Notes under the pieces: generated by a model
Told to the model about the DNA's origin: nothing
The model's input: the letters and a program-made list of their open reading frames with translations, nothing else
Databases searched by the model: none
Translations under genes and position numbers: made by a program
Shown here: positions 12,900 through 22,434 of the stretch, piece by piece
Layout: every line of letters begins with the position of its first letter
Numbering within the stretch: position 1 is the stretch's first letter
Assembly: GCF_003692615.1 (NCBI RefSeq)
Contig: NZ_CP023540.1
Coordinates: forward strand, 620,001-684,000
Length of the DNA stretch: 64,000 nt
Direction of reading: 5' to 3'
DNA from: Chryseobacterium sp. 6424
GTDB lineage: Bacteria; Bacteroidota; Bacteroidia; Flavobacteriales; Weeksellaceae

Positions 12900-13445
12900 T
12901 CACCAGATGACCGGTACGTTTTCGAAAACTACAGGCTGCGGATTTGATATTTGGTCAATCGGGTACAGATAAAGGATTAAAGCCTTAATTACAGGGAAAT
13001 ACGCATCGGTTTTCTTGAAAAGTATACCGCCTTTATACGGCACATTCTGCAAAATATCATTAGTCACAACCTTCCCATTTGGCGCAAGATATAAGTGTGT
13101 AGTCTGGTATTGGTTGCCTTGCATATCAACCATCACCGCACGCTCACACTGTAAGATCCGCCGTGGACTGTCGGCTGTATTCTTGTAATTAAATGAAATG
13201 GCAATATTACCATCTTTGCGTGAGCCTATGACCTGTGTAATATCAATATCTAAATCTTCGAAAGTAGCCTTACGCACGGCTTTTGTAGAATTAAGTACAT
13301 TTTTGTAATACTGTACCTGACGGCTGAGTTCAAATATCTCGAGTCGGTTTTGGTTCAGTTTTTGGCTCAGTTGGGCATAGTCGGCGTTCTGTGAATAAAA
13401 TAGCTGCGCCAATACCAGAGATATCAGCAGAATTTTGATTTTCAT
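12900..13445 (-). CDS. Secreted protein of unknown function
   Basis: 181 aa with a clear signal peptide (MKIKILLISLVLAQLFYSQ). A short coiled region at about residues 22-50 (LSQKLNQNRLEIFELSRQV) is followed by a beta-rich domain with a single Cys in RILQCERAVMVD. The pattern of alternating strands (IAISFNYKNT, YQTTHLYLAPNGKV) suggests a beta-sandwich, but no family is recognised. It lies upstream of hutH on the same strand with 55 bases between, and its own start is 186 bases from the divergent uvrC. Confidence 0.75.
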   Translation of the reverse strand: MKIKILLISLVLAQLFYSQNADYAQLSQKLNQNRLEIFELSRQVQYYKNVLNSTKAVRKATFEDLDIDITQVIGSRKDGNIAISFNYKNTADSPRRILQCERAVMVDMQGNQYQTTHLYLAPNGKVVTNDILQNVPYKGGILFKKTDAYFPVIKALILYLYPIDQISNPQPVVFENVPVIW

Positions 13446-13631
13446 GTTCGTTGGTTTATCAGTTTTTAACAGTTTTTAACTGTATTAAACTTCGACAAAT
13501 GTAAAGACATAAGCATCTTCCCGCACGGTATTTTCACCCTAAAATATCTAATTAAAAATATGGATTAACAATGTATCTCACAGCATTTATTCTCCCACTT
13601 CAAACAAAAGCAAATTCTTTATTTTTGTCTT

Positions 13632-15425
13632 ATGAATCCTGATCTTGAGTTACAGCTAAAGACACTTCCTTCGGAACCCGGAGTGTACCGTTATTACGAT
13701 AAAAACGGGCAGCTACTGTATGTAGGTAAAGCAAAACACCTTAAAAAAAGAGTGCTGTCTTATTTCAATAAGAACTTATCTGGCTACCGAACGCGTATCA
13801 TGGTTGGGAAAATACATCGTTTGGAGACGACTATCGTGCCAAGTGAATACGACGCGTTGCTGCTGGAAAACAACCTGATTAAGGAACACCAGCCATTCTA
13901 TAACGTAATGTTGAAAGATGACAAATCTTACCCATGGATTTGCATTAAGAATGAAGATTTCCCGCGCATTTTTCTTACCCGGACCAGGATCAAGGATGGC
14001 TCTGAATACTACGGCCCTTACGCAAAAGTAAAACCCGCTAAAGTACTGTTGGATACCATCAAACACCTTTATAAACTCCGAACCTGCAACCTGAATTTGG
14101 CACCGGCAAAAATAGCCGAGGGAAAATACAAAGTATGCCTCGAATTTCACATCAAAAACTGCCAGGGCCCGTGCGAAATGCTGGAGTCTAAGGAAGAATA
14201 TGACCAGAAAATTGATGCGATACGCGGTATTATCAAAGGTGATTTCCGAAAAGCCAGAAATTATCTGGAAAACCAAATGATGAAGTTTGCCCAAAACCTA
14301 CAGTTTGAAGATGCGCACCTTATAAAAGAACGTATTGACCTGCTTGAGAACTATCAGCACAAACATACTGTAGTAAATCCGAACATTGATGATGTAGATG
14401 TCTTCGGCATGACCAGTGATGAAAGTGCGGCTTACATTAATTACTTTAAGATACAGAATGGCAGTATTATACAGAGCTTCACCACCGAAATTAAAAAAGT
14501 GCTCGAAGAGAGTGATGAAGATATCCTCGAAGAAGCCATGATTGAAATCCGACAGAAATTCGGTTCAGATTCACGTGAAATCCTGATTCCGTTTCACCTC
14601 TCGCTCGAGATCCCGAATGTCAAATTGATTGTTCCTAAGGTTGGTGATAAAAAAAGAATCGTAGAACTCTCTGAAAAAAATGCCAAAGAATACCGCATCG
14701 AAAAACTGAAAGCAGTACAGATTATTGACCCTGAACGTCATACCAACCGGATCATGGCAGAGATGCAAAGACTGCTGAGAATGCCCGTGGAACCCCGCCA
14801 TATCGAAGGTTTCGATAACTCAAACATCCAAGGAACAAACCCCGTTTCAGCGTGTGTCGTCTTTAAAAATGGCAAACCCAGCAAGGCCGACTACCGAATC
14901 TTCCATCCAAAGACCGTGGTTGGTGCCAATGATTTTGCCACGATGGAAGAGGTCATCCACCGGCGGTATAAACGACTTTTGGATGAAAATGAACCTCTCC
15001 CGCAACTTATCTTGATTGATGGGGGAAAAGGCCAACTCTCATCCGCCGTAAAAAGTTTGAAACTGCTGGGACTTTACGGGAAAATCACGATTATCGGTAT
15101 CGCCAAACGTCTTGAGGAAATTTACTTCCCAGAGGACCCGGTCCCGTTATATCTTGACAAAAAATCAGAGACCTTAAAAATCCTTCAGCGAGTTCGGGAC
15201 GAATCGCACCGTTTTGGCGTCAAACATCACCGCGCGCGGCGTAAAAATTCAACTATTAAGACTGAACTTGAAGAAATACCAGGTATTGGTGAAAAAGCAG
15301 TCGATTTATTATTGAAAAAATTAAAATCAGTAAAAAGAGTGAAAGAAGCCTCGCGCGAAACTTTAGAGGAAATCTTAGGTAAAAGCCGCGGTGGTTTGGT
15401 TTGGGAATATTTTAATACGCCCTAA
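13632..15425 (+). CDS. uvrC: Excinuclease ABC subunit C
   Basis: Nucleotide excision repair nuclease that cuts the damaged strand on both sides of a UvrB-marked lesion. The 597-aa protein has the GIY-YIG domain at residues 15-90 (PGVYRYY, LLYVGKA), a UVR motif near 195-235, the RNase H-like 3' nuclease domain with IEGFDNSNIQGTNP near 395 and LILIDGGKGQL near 460, and C-terminal helix-hairpin-helix sequences (LEEIPGIGEKAVDLLLKKL). A TATTTTTG box at 13620-13627 ends only four bases before the ATG; if used, the transcript would be almost leaderless. The stop directly abuts that of the convergent next gene. Confidence 0.97.
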   Translation: MNPDLELQLKTLPSEPGVYRYYDKNGQLLYVGKAKHLKKRVLSYFNKNLSGYRTRIMVGKIHRLETTIVPSEYDALLLENNLIKEHQPFYNVMLKDDKSYPWICIKNEDFPRIFLTRTRIKDGSEYYGPYAKVKPAKVLLDTIKHLYKLRTCNLNLAPAKIAEGKYKVCLEFHIKNCQGPCEMLESKEEYDQKIDAIRGIIKGDFRKARNYLENQMMKFAQNLQFEDAHLIKERIDLLENYQHKHTVVNPNIDDVDVFGMTSDESAAYINYFKIQNGSIIQSFTTEIKKVLEESDEDILEEAMIEIRQKFGSDSREILIPFHLSLEIPNVKLIVPKVGDKKRIVELSEKNAKEYRIEKLKAVQIIDPERHTNRIMAEMQRLLRMPVEPRHIEGFDNSNIQGTNPVSACVVFKNGKPSKADYRIFHPKTVVGANDFATMEEVIHRRYKRLLDENEPLPQLILIDGGKGQLSSAVKSLKLLGLYGKITIIGIAKRLEEIYFPEDPVPLYLDKKSETLKILQRVRDESHRFGVKHHRARRKNSTIKTELEEIPGIGEKAVDLLLKKLKSVKRVKEASRETLEEILGKSRGGLVWEYFNTP

Positions 15426-16163
15426 TCACAGTTTCCTGAAGATTTCTTTACGGAAAGTACCATCGGGAAATGGCATATCAACCACAACTGAACCATCTTC
15501 GGTGTAACCCAATGTATGCTGCCCATCACGTAATCGTACATGATACACCTCTTTTTTACTTGAATTTTTAAATGTAGCGAAAGGGGTAGATTGGTTGGCT
15601 TCTGCAAGGATGAATTGGTCTTCAGAGATGAAAATCTGGTTAAACTTCATATTTCCGTTACTGAAAATGGCCGGTGCCCCTGTTTCAATCGCTTTCTTTG
15701 CTGTGATGGCTTCATTGCCCGCAGCCGAGATTTGGATATTGTTTTGTGCTAACCCATTGGACTGTGGTATTGGTTTTAAGGCAAAACCCAGTGCTTCGCG
15801 GTAGCCAGGTTCGTAGTCTTTGATGCTTGATGTTCCTTCCTGGTAACCAATAGTTTGGTCCTTACAGTCCTTAAAATCAACACGCACCTTATTCTTAAAG
15901 AAACTGCTGGTGTTTTTTAGTTCTGCTTTTAAAATCTGACAAGGATTTTTTTGGGCATTTTCGGGCCAAAGGCTTACATCATCCGGTAGCAGGAGATATT
16001 TTCTTTCCTGAAGTTTTGTTTGTAGAAGGTTTATTAAACCATATTCATTGTTTTTGAAATCTCCGGTACGCGATATTTTAATATAGCTGAAGTCGGAAAT
16101 GCTTTGCGCTGATAAGGCACAGAAAATGAATAGAAAGCCAAGGTGTATTATATTTTTCATCAT
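15426..16163 (-). CDS. Secreted protein of unknown function
   Basis: 245 aa with a signal peptide ending in FIFCALSAQS, then a mature domain without a recognised family. Two Cys residues (NPCQIL and FKDCKDQ) about 30 residues apart could form a disulfide. The C-terminal part has short repeated strand-turn patterns (KEVYHVRLRDGQHTLGYTEDG). Likely periplasmic or surface-exposed. It is the last gene of a three-gene minus-strand run (DMT transporter, PorV/PorQ-like, this gene), 17 bases after the preceding stop, so probably co-transcribed. It converges with uvrC with no spacing. Confidence 0.75.
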   Translation of the reverse strand: MMKNIIHLGFLFIFCALSAQSISDFSYIKISRTGDFKNNEYGLINLLQTKLQERKYLLLPDDVSLWPENAQKNPCQILKAELKNTSSFFKNKVRVDFKDCKDQTIGYQEGTSSIKDYEPGYREALGFALKPIPQSNGLAQNNIQISAAGNEAITAKKAIETGAPAIFSNGNMKFNQIFISEDQFILAEANQSTPFATFKNSSKKEVYHVRLRDGQHTLGYTEDGSVVVDMPFPDGTFRKEIFRKL

Positions 16164-16180
16164 TGATGGTTTTTAATAAG

Positions 16181-17263
16181 TTAATTTCTGAAGTCTCCCA
16201 TATCAAGTTTAAGAGAGAAAAAATTTGAGAAAAAATTAGAGCCACCAATCCCCGAATTGGTAATCGCGTAATCCAGCGTTAAGCCCTGATATTTGATGCC
16301 GATACCGCCGCTTGGCTGAAAAGATACCTTCCTCTTAAGATCTTCAATGTCAGTAATCGACTGAAAACGATTGACGCCGATCCTCACGAATATCAGGTCC
16401 TGAAATCTGAGTTCGGCTCCGGCGTATGGCGTAATACTCGCGAAATCTGTCGAGATCAGTGCGGCTGTTTTTGCAAAATCTATGTTAAGGCCCGCCTCTG
16501 GTGTAAACGCAAGATCGCGGTTGATGTCAAAATTCCGGCTAAGGCCTACATTCAGTTTTGGCATACTGATTTCAAGTTTATCTGCAGGCGCTGGATTAAA
16601 TTCTTCACCGTTCACGATGGTAGAAAGCTCCTCTTGGTTGATGGTCCAGAAATTTACCGTGGTAGTCGCATCACGAAGCATGGCACCATAACTCCAGCCA
16701 TTATCGGCATTGTAGAGGACACCCGCGTCAAACCCAAATCCATAGCCACTCGCAAATTTGCCTACATTTCTATAGACCATTTTAGCATTGACGCCTACAG
16801 CTAGCCGGTGATTGCCGCCCGGCCGGAATGCGTAAGAAATAAGCGCTGCATAATCGGACTGGGAGAAGCTGGTGATTTTATCATAATCAATATTTCCCTC
16901 AGCATCAATTAATTGTGTGGTATTCAGTATGTTGTCGACCCCGAGGCGTATGAGCGAGATGGCGAATACACCGTTTTTGTTATCAAGGGGTTTGGCAAAA
17001 GCCAGATAATCGTATTTCGCGATAGATTCAAAATATTCCGCGTGCATGGCTGCACCCTGCCAGTCGCGGTCGATTGCTGCGAGCCCTGCAGGATTCCACA
17101 TGGGCGAATAAACATCTGCCTGGCTGGATGTTACGGCGCCACCCATGGCAAGCCCGCGCGCGCCGGCTCCGATATTCAGAAACTCGTTGGAGTATTTCCG
17201 AACGATCTGGGCCTCGGTATTTAGTCCGTAAAGCATCAGTAGGCAAAGTATTACTTTTTTCAT
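16181..17263 (-). CDS. PorV/PorQ-family outer membrane beta-barrel protein
   Basis: Outer membrane protein of 360 aa. The signal peptide ends at about residue 18 (LNTEAQ) and is followed by the family hallmark FLNIGAGARGLAMGGAVTS and the phrase YSPMWNPAGLA. The rest is made of amphipathic strands and the C-terminal strand reads FFSLKLDMGDF. PorV and PorQ help move type IX secretion substrates to the surface, but many paralogs have no known cargo; this one is not clearly PorV itself. It overlaps the stop of the upstream DMT transporter gene in a TGATG arrangement, so translation is coupled. Confidence 0.85.
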   Translation of the reverse strand: MKKVILCLLMLYGLNTEAQIVRKYSNEFLNIGAGARGLAMGGAVTSSQADVYSPMWNPAGLAAIDRDWQGAAMHAEYFESIAKYDYLAFAKPLDNKNGVFAISLIRLGVDNILNTTQLIDAEGNIDYDKITSFSQSDYAALISYAFRPGGNHRLAVGVNAKMVYRNVGKFASGYGFGFDAGVLYNADNGWSYGAMLRDATTTVNFWTINQEELSTIVNGEEFNPAPADKLEISMPKLNVGLSRNFDINRDLAFTPEAGLNIDFAKTAALISTDFASITPYAGAELRFQDLIFVRIGVNRFQSITDIEDLKRKVSFQPSGGIGIKYQGLTLDYAITNSGIGGSNFFSNFFSLKLDMGDFRN

Positions 17264-18156
17264 CAGATTTCCAGTTTTTTGGCTTGTGTGTTTTTCCTTG
17301 CTTTAATGACGCCGTTGACCACAATGGCCAAAATCATTATTAAAGATGCTATGTAAAATACAGGATTCATCTGCTCGGATTCGCCAAAGATAAAAAAAGC
17401 GAGAATAATCCCATAGACAGGCTCCAGATTAATGGTAAGAATAAGCGTGAATGGCGAAATGTATTTCATCAGACTCACCGACTCTAACATCGGGTAGGCG
17501 GTAAAGACACCTGCAAGCAGAATGATTAACGCCAGATCACGGTAACTTATTTCGCCCACACTCCAGATTTGCCCGGTAAATAAATAGAATATGCTTAAAA
17601 TGAGAAACCCTGAAAATATTTCATAGAAAATGATGTTGGAAGAACTGGTCTTACCATAAATCTTACCGTTATAGACCTGGAAGATCGTCCCGAATAGGGC
17701 CGTAAGAATTCCGAAGAAAATCCCTTCCTTATAATGAAACTCTGTTTTGAAGATCAGTCCCATACAAATGACGATGATGATGCCCATGATGACCTCTGAG
17801 ACATCAATCCGGCGTTTAAAAACAACAGGCTCCAGAATAGAGCTGAAAAGGGTGGAAAGCGACAGGCAGCTTAGCGCGATCGACACATTTGATACCTTGA
17901 TGCTATAGAAAAAGAACAACCAGTGAAAGCCCATAAAACCGCCAATGGCCACCAGTTGCAGCAACAGCTTTTTAGGAACCCGCAAACTCCCCCGACGTAT
18001 AAACCTGATGAACATAAACAGAAAAACAGACGCAAAAAGCATCCTGTAAAATACCAGTAACTGTGCATTGGTATGAATGAGCTTACCCAACACAGCGGTG
18101 AATCCCCACAGAAAAACAATTATATGCAGCCTGAAAAGAGCAGAGTTTTTATACAC
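17263..18156 (-). CDS. DMT-family transporter (EamA domains)
   Basis: Inner-membrane protein of 297 aa with about ten hydrophobic helices in two five-helix repeats, the usual EamA/RhaT layout. The opening block FLWGFTAVLGKLI and the middle segment LEPVYGIILAFFIFGE are typical. The C-terminal tail is basic (KARKNTQAKK), as expected for a cytoplasmic end. The transported metabolite is unknown; relatives export amino acids or other small solutes. It is the first gene of the run with the PorV/PorQ-like gene. The 355 bases upstream hold no other gene. Confidence 0.88.
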   Translation of the reverse strand: MYKNSALFRLHIIVFLWGFTAVLGKLIHTNAQLLVFYRMLFASVFLFMFIRFIRRGSLRVPKKLLLQLVAIGGFMGFHWLFFFYSIKVSNVSIALSCLSLSTLFSSILEPVVFKRRIDVSEVIMGIIIVICMGLIFKTEFHYKEGIFFGILTALFGTIFQVYNGKIYGKTSSSNIIFYEIFSGFLILSIFYLFTGQIWSVGEISYRDLALIILLAGVFTAYPMLESVSLMKYISPFTLILTINLEPVYGIILAFFIFGESEQMNPVFYIASLIMILAIVVNGVIKARKNTQAKKLEI

Positions 18157-18510
18157 AGTAATTTTTTAATAACTGCAAATCTACAAATCAGATCTGGTTT
18201 TTATGATAATTATCCTCACCTGAACTTCAGCATAACAAAAACCCCAAAAATCTTTTACAACTTTTGGGGCCTTCAAATAATAAACTATTAAAAAAATAAA
18301 CTAGGAACCGAATTTCTTAATTGCGCAAGAAACGTTTTCGGAATTCTACTTATCTTAACGATACTTACTACCAAATATTATGCTCAAGGCAATATTTTTA
18401 TGTTAAAAAATGATAAATAAAATTCTGTTGCTCAAAGCCTTACCTTACACACCCTTTTACCAAAAAATATTTCTTTAAATATACTATCTTTAAGCAAATT
18501 TTTTTAACCC
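18157..18510. other. Gene-free stretch between divergent EamA and carboxylase genes
   Basis: No coding sequence is seen. It holds a hairpin CCCCAAAA / TTTTGGGG at 18242-18249 and 18262-18269; on the minus strand this runs into a T-rich end and looks like a terminator, though no minus-strand gene lies upstream. A box like TAnnTTTG (TATCTTTA at 18485-18492) may serve the carboxylase gene. Confidence 0.5.
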
Positions 18511-20139
18511 ATGGATTTGGAATTTAACAAACGTGAAGACCATAATAAACTCAAACTTTCCGGCATCAACCGTCTTCTATCCGAAATAAAAAAAGGTGGA
18601 GGCGAAAAACGCCTGCAAAAGCAACGTGATGAAGGCAAGCTCACCGCCCGTGAGCGTATTGAATATCTACTCGATAAAAATTCAAAATCCATTGAAATCG
18701 GTGCATTTGCCGGCTTTGGCATGTACAGCGAGCATGGCGGCTGCCCCAGTGGTGGCGTAGTAGTGGTGATGGGTTACGTTTCCGGTCGACAGTGCTTGGT
18801 AGTTGCCAATGACGCTTCGGTAAAAGCCGGTGCGTGGTTCCCTATTACCGGTAAAAAAAATCTGCGCGCCCAGGAAATCGCCATGGAAAATAAATTGCCG
18901 ATCATCTATCTGGTAGATTCCGCCGGTGTGTATCTACCGATGCAAGATGAGATCTTCCCGGACAAAGAGCATTTCGGCCGCATCTTCCGCAACAATGCAA
19001 AAATGAGCTCGATGGGGATCATTCAGATTTCTGCCATCATGGGTAGTTGTGTAGCCGGTGGTGCATACTTGCCTATTATGAGTGATGAAGCGATGATCGT
19101 GGATAAAACAGGCTCAATTTTTCTGGCAGGCAGCTATCTGGTAAAAGCCGCCATCGGCGAAAATATTGATAACGAAACCTTGGGTGGAGCCACTACCCAT
19201 TGTGAAATTTCAGGTGTTACCGATTATAAAGCCAAAGATGATAAAGATGCCTTAGACCGCATCAAAAAAATAATGAAAACAGTCGGCAGCTATGAAAAAG
19301 CAGGTTTCGACCGTATTGAAAGCCGCCCGCCTGCTGAAAACATCGACCATATTTTCGGCCATATGCCAGCATCGCGTGCAGACCAATATGATACTTATAA
19401 CATTATCAGGTGCCTCGTGGATAATTCAGAGTTTGAGGAATATAAACCTGATTATGGCAAAACCATCATCTGTGCTACCGCCAGAATTGATGGCTGGAGT
19501 GTGGGGATAGTTGCCAACCAGCGGAAGATGGTGAAAAGCGGTAAAGGAGAAATGCAGTTCGGAGGTGTTATCTATTCCGACTCTGCCGATAAAGCCACGC
19601 GTTTTATAGCCAATTGTAACCAAAGAAAAATCCCCCTCGTTTTTTTGCAGGATGTCACAGGCTTCATGGTCGGCTCCAAATCTGAACATGGCGGTATTAT
19701 AAAAGACGGAGCGAAGATGGTGAATGCCGTTGCGAATTCTGTCGTTCCCAAATTTACTGTTATTACCGGCAATTCTTATGGTGCCGGCAATTATGCTATG
19801 TGTGGCAAAGCCTATGATCCGCGCCTGATTGTAGCCTGGCCATGGGCAGAACTTGCCGTAATGGGCGGCAGCCAGGCGGCCAAAGTGTTGGCTCAAATAC
19901 AAGAATCTACCTTGAAAAAGCAGGGTAAGGAAATTACCGAAGAAGAACATCAGCACATATTAAAGTCTATTTCAGAGAAATATCAAAAACAGACAGAACC
20001 TGCTTACGCAGCCGCAAGACTGTGGACAGATGCCATTATCAGTCCCGTTGATACCCGCACCTGGATTTCTATGGGTATTGAAGCGGCAGATCATGCACCT
20101 ATTACAGAAAAATTTAATTTAGGTGTAATTCAGGTTTAA
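18511..20139 (+). CDS. Acyl-CoA carboxylase, carboxyltransferase (beta) subunit, methylcrotonyl-CoA carboxylase-like
   Basis: Carboxyltransferase subunit of a biotin-dependent acyl-CoA carboxylase, 542 aa, cytoplasmic. Both crotonase-like halves are present: the N-terminal one with SGGVVVVMGYVSGRQC and CVAGGAYLPIMSDEA, the C-terminal one with FLQDVTGFMVG and GNSYGAGNYAMCG. The stretch GSIFLAGSYLVKAA followed by LGGATTHCEISGVTD is closest to methylcrotonyl-CoA carboxylase beta, which acts in leucine breakdown. Propionyl-CoA carboxylase is the alternative. The biotin carboxylase subunit is not nearby. The next gene starts within its stop codon (TAATG). Confidence 0.9.
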   Translation: MDLEFNKREDHNKLKLSGINRLLSEIKKGGGEKRLQKQRDEGKLTARERIEYLLDKNSKSIEIGAFAGFGMYSEHGGCPSGGVVVVMGYVSGRQCLVVANDASVKAGAWFPITGKKNLRAQEIAMENKLPIIYLVDSAGVYLPMQDEIFPDKEHFGRIFRNNAKMSSMGIIQISAIMGSCVAGGAYLPIMSDEAMIVDKTGSIFLAGSYLVKAAIGENIDNETLGGATTHCEISGVTDYKAKDDKDALDRIKKIMKTVGSYEKAGFDRIESRPPAENIDHIFGHMPASRADQYDTYNIIRCLVDNSEFEEYKPDYGKTIICATARIDGWSVGIVANQRKMVKSGKGEMQFGGVIYSDSADKATRFIANCNQRKIPLVFLQDVTGFMVGSKSEHGGIIKDGAKMVNAVANSVVPKFTVITGNSYGAGNYAMCGKAYDPRLIVAWPWAELAVMGGSQAAKVLAQIQESTLKKQGKEITEEEHQHILKSISEKYQKQTEPAYAAARLWTDAIISPVDTRTWISMGIEAADHAPITEKFNLGVIQV

Positions 20140-20735
20140 TGAAAATGAAGAGATATTTACTGCTGCTGTTGTTTGCTTATCAAATAGCTGCGGCCCAGTG
20201 TTATGTTGATGGCAGCCCTACTTTATATATCGGTGAAACGCAGGGGTACTCCGTCGAGAATAACAGCGCGCTGTGCCCAGACTGTCACCACTGGTCAGCG
20301 GGCAGCCCGACAGTAAGTTTAATAAAACCTTTAAACAAAAAGTCCGTGAAAATCACCGGCGCTTCAGAAGGAACAGCGGTGGTATATGTAAAAATGCAAA
20401 CCGCCAAAGGCGAAGCACGTTGTAGCAAAAACATCAGTGTTTTGCCGGCAGTTGAAAAAAAGACCGAGGATTGCGACGTAAATTTCAGTGGTTTTTTTGA
20501 GAAAAAAGTGACGGACGGTAAACTAACCTTCATTCATGAGGATATAGCAGGCTACCGCTACCGCTGGATGGCTGAGTTTGATAATGATCTTACTGAAATT
20601 TCAGAAAATCCTCATCCGGTTTTTAATATCGGCAAAGGGAGGGAGATCCGTAAAATATCTGTTCAGATCCTGGCTGACAGTTGTCTGCGCATATACAGCA
20701 AAACGTATGAAGCGGGTTTTTGGACGTATTTTTAA
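20139..20735 (+). CDS. Secreted protein with an Ig-like (bacterial Big-type) region, unknown function
   Basis: 198 aa with a signal peptide (RYLLLLLFAYQIAAAQ). The first mature domain has the pattern of a bacterial Ig-like fold: LYIGETQGYSV near the start, then VKITGASEGTAVVYVKMQT. A C-x2-C pair (LCPDCHHW) lies between. The second half is a smaller beta domain ending in QILADSCLRIYSKTYEAG. It starts at the last base of the carboxylase stop codon, so it is translated with that gene, although the two products act in different compartments; the link is probably chance operon structure. Confidence 0.7.
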   Translation: MKMKRYLLLLLFAYQIAAAQCYVDGSPTLYIGETQGYSVENNSALCPDCHHWSAGSPTVSLIKPLNKKSVKITGASEGTAVVYVKMQTAKGEARCSKNISVLPAVEKKTEDCDVNFSGFFEKKVTDGKLTFIHEDIAGYRYRWMAEFDNDLTEISENPHPVFNIGKGREIRKISVQILADSCLRIYSKTYEAGFWTYF

Positions 20736-20751
20736 TGATCCTCAGGGATAA

Positions 20752-21579
20752 TTAACCGATTCTTACACTCGTCATACTCAAGCTTCCACCGATAACCTCA
20801 TCATTAAACAGAGATAGGTCATCAGATTTTTCCTTTAAACCAAGGGTATAGATCAGTGGAAGGTAATGGTCGGGCGATGGTACCGCTGCCTGTAAAGCTG
20901 CGCCCTGCTTTTCATAATCTATCAAATGCTGAAAATTGCCGTCGAGCAGCCAATTATTGGTCTTTTCGTGTGCCTCATGCGCCCAATCATAACCATAGCC
21001 GATGGTATTGATGTTGCGGAAATCCACCATACGAAGATTATGGATAATATTGCCGCTGCCAATAATCAGGATGCCTTTTTCACGTAGTTTATACAGCCTT
21101 TTAGCCAGGTCGAAATGATATTGGGGCGGCTTCGTATAATCAATGCTTAGCTGGATTACGGGGATGTCGGCCTGCGGATATAGATGTTTAATCACACTCC
21201 ATGCGCCATGGTCTAGGCCCCAATTATGGTTTTCCTCAACAGTAACCGGTGCCAACAGTTGTGCGGTTTCACGCGCAAGCCCCGGACTGCCGGGCGCAGG
21301 ATATTCTACCGCAAAAAGCTCTTCCGGGAAACCATAAAAATCGTGGATGGTACGTGGCATTTCCATGGCTGTTACAAAAGTACCTTTCGTAAACCAATGT
21401 GCTGATACGCATAAAATGGCGTTGGGTGTCGGTAAATCGCGGGAGAGGTTTCTGAAGCCTCTCACAAACTCATTTTCCTCAATAGCGTTCATCGGGGAGC
21501 CGTGTCCTAAAAATAGTACTGGCATTTTCGGTGTGGCCGAGAAGTGGTCTGAAATATTTTCTAGATCTTTAAGTTTCAT
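20752..21579 (-). CDS. ygiD: 4,5-DOPA-extradiol-dioxygenase family protein (YgiD-like)
   Basis: Class III extradiol ring-cleavage dioxygenase homolog of 275 aa, cytoplasmic. Conserved metal-binding blocks are visible: FLGHGSPMNAIEENEF near 23-38, VSAHWF near 59-64, and NWGLDHGAWSVIKHLYP. In relatives the histidines bind zinc or iron and the enzyme opens catechol rings such as L-DOPA; the physiological substrate in flavobacteria is not known. The gene stands apart, converging with the carboxylase operon, with the YceI gene 76 bases upstream on the same strand. Confidence 0.88.
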   Translation of the reverse strand: MKLKDLENISDHFSATPKMPVLFLGHGSPMNAIEENEFVRGFRNLSRDLPTPNAILCVSAHWFTKGTFVTAMEMPRTIHDFYGFPEELFAVEYPAPGSPGLARETAQLLAPVTVEENHNWGLDHGAWSVIKHLYPQADIPVIQLSIDYTKPPQYHFDLAKRLYKLREKGILIIGSGNIIHNLRMVDFRNINTIGYGYDWAHEAHEKTNNWLLDGNFQHLIDYEKQGAALQAAVPSPDHYLPLIYTLGLKEKSDDLSLFNDEVIGGSLSMTSVRIG

Positions 21580-21655
21580 CTTTGATATTTTTAAATTGAA
21601 AAGTTCACCAGAATACTGTATTCGGGTGAACTTTAAACAAAAAAACTATTAACTA

Positions 21656-22168
21656 TTATGCTTGTTTTACAAACTGAAGTTCACCGGCAATCTTCACCTC
21701 ATCAGATACCATTACACCGCCTGCTTCCAGCGTTGCGTTCCAGTTAAGGCCAAAGTCGCTTCTTTTGATTTTCCCTTCAAACGAGAAACCGGCCTTGGTC
21801 TGTCCCCAAGGATCTACGTTGATGCCACCGAAATCCACATCAAGCACCACTGGCTTAGAAACCCCGTTGATGGTAAGTGTACCGGTTACATCGTTGCTTA
21901 GGGAAGTGGCTTTGAAAGTGATTTCTGGGTGAGTTTCCGCGTTGAAGAATTCCGCGGACTTCAAATGTGTGTCGCGGTCTGTATTATTGGTATTGATAGA
22001 GTTAGTATCAATTTTTGCGGTTACCTTTACGTTTTTAAAGGTGTCATCCTCACTTTCCAGTTCTATGTTGAAGGTTTTGAATTCGCCTTTTACGTTAGAG
22101 ATCATCATGTGTCTTACTTTAAAGGTAATTTCACTGTGTGTAGGGTCTAAGTTCCATTTCATTGCCAT
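21656..22168 (-). CDS. YceI-family lipid-binding protein
   Basis: 170-aa protein of the YceI family, a lipocalin-like beta-barrel that binds isoprenoid or fatty lipids. The family pattern is clear: WNLDPTHSEITFKVRHMMISNVKGEF at the start, then DTNSINTNNTDRDTHLKSAEFF, then ITFKATSL and GTLTINGVSKPVVLDV. No signal peptide is visible, so it is probably cytoplasmic, unlike the exported E. coli protein. A TATCTTTG box (minus strand, 22208-22215) lies 40 bases before the start and may be its -7 element. Monocistronic. Confidence 0.93.
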   Translation of the reverse strand: MAMKWNLDPTHSEITFKVRHMMISNVKGEFKTFNIELESEDDTFKNVKVTAKIDTNSINTNNTDRDTHLKSAEFFNAETHPEITFKATSLSNDVTGTLTINGVSKPVVLDVDFGGINVDPWGQTKAGFSFEGKIKRSDFGLNWNATLEAGGVMVSDEVKIAGELQFVKQA

Positions 22169-22207
22169 AATAATATTGTTTTTGGTTAATGATTAAATTT
22201 AATACTG

Positions 22208-22215
22208 CAAAGATA
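22208..22215 (-). promoter_or_regulatory. Probable -7 element for the YceI gene
   Basis: TATCTTTG on the minus strand followed by GCAGTA, the same box as in the rRNA promoters. No clear -33 TTG at the expected distance. Confidence 0.5.
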
Positions 22216-22434
22216 GGTGTTCTGTAAAGCTACCGCATTGATGTAAGGTAATAATTGCCTTATGAAAAATTCTGTTTGGGCTTTTGTAAAAATATTCATA
22301 AATTGTGACTTTAATGGCAATTTTATTAAAGTTTAACGCATCCTGTCATTATCCTTCTTGAAATTTTGAATTAATGAAAGTCTTTGTAACGATTTACTAA
22401 AAACCTCGACATACCTAAAATAAAAATAATTTAC

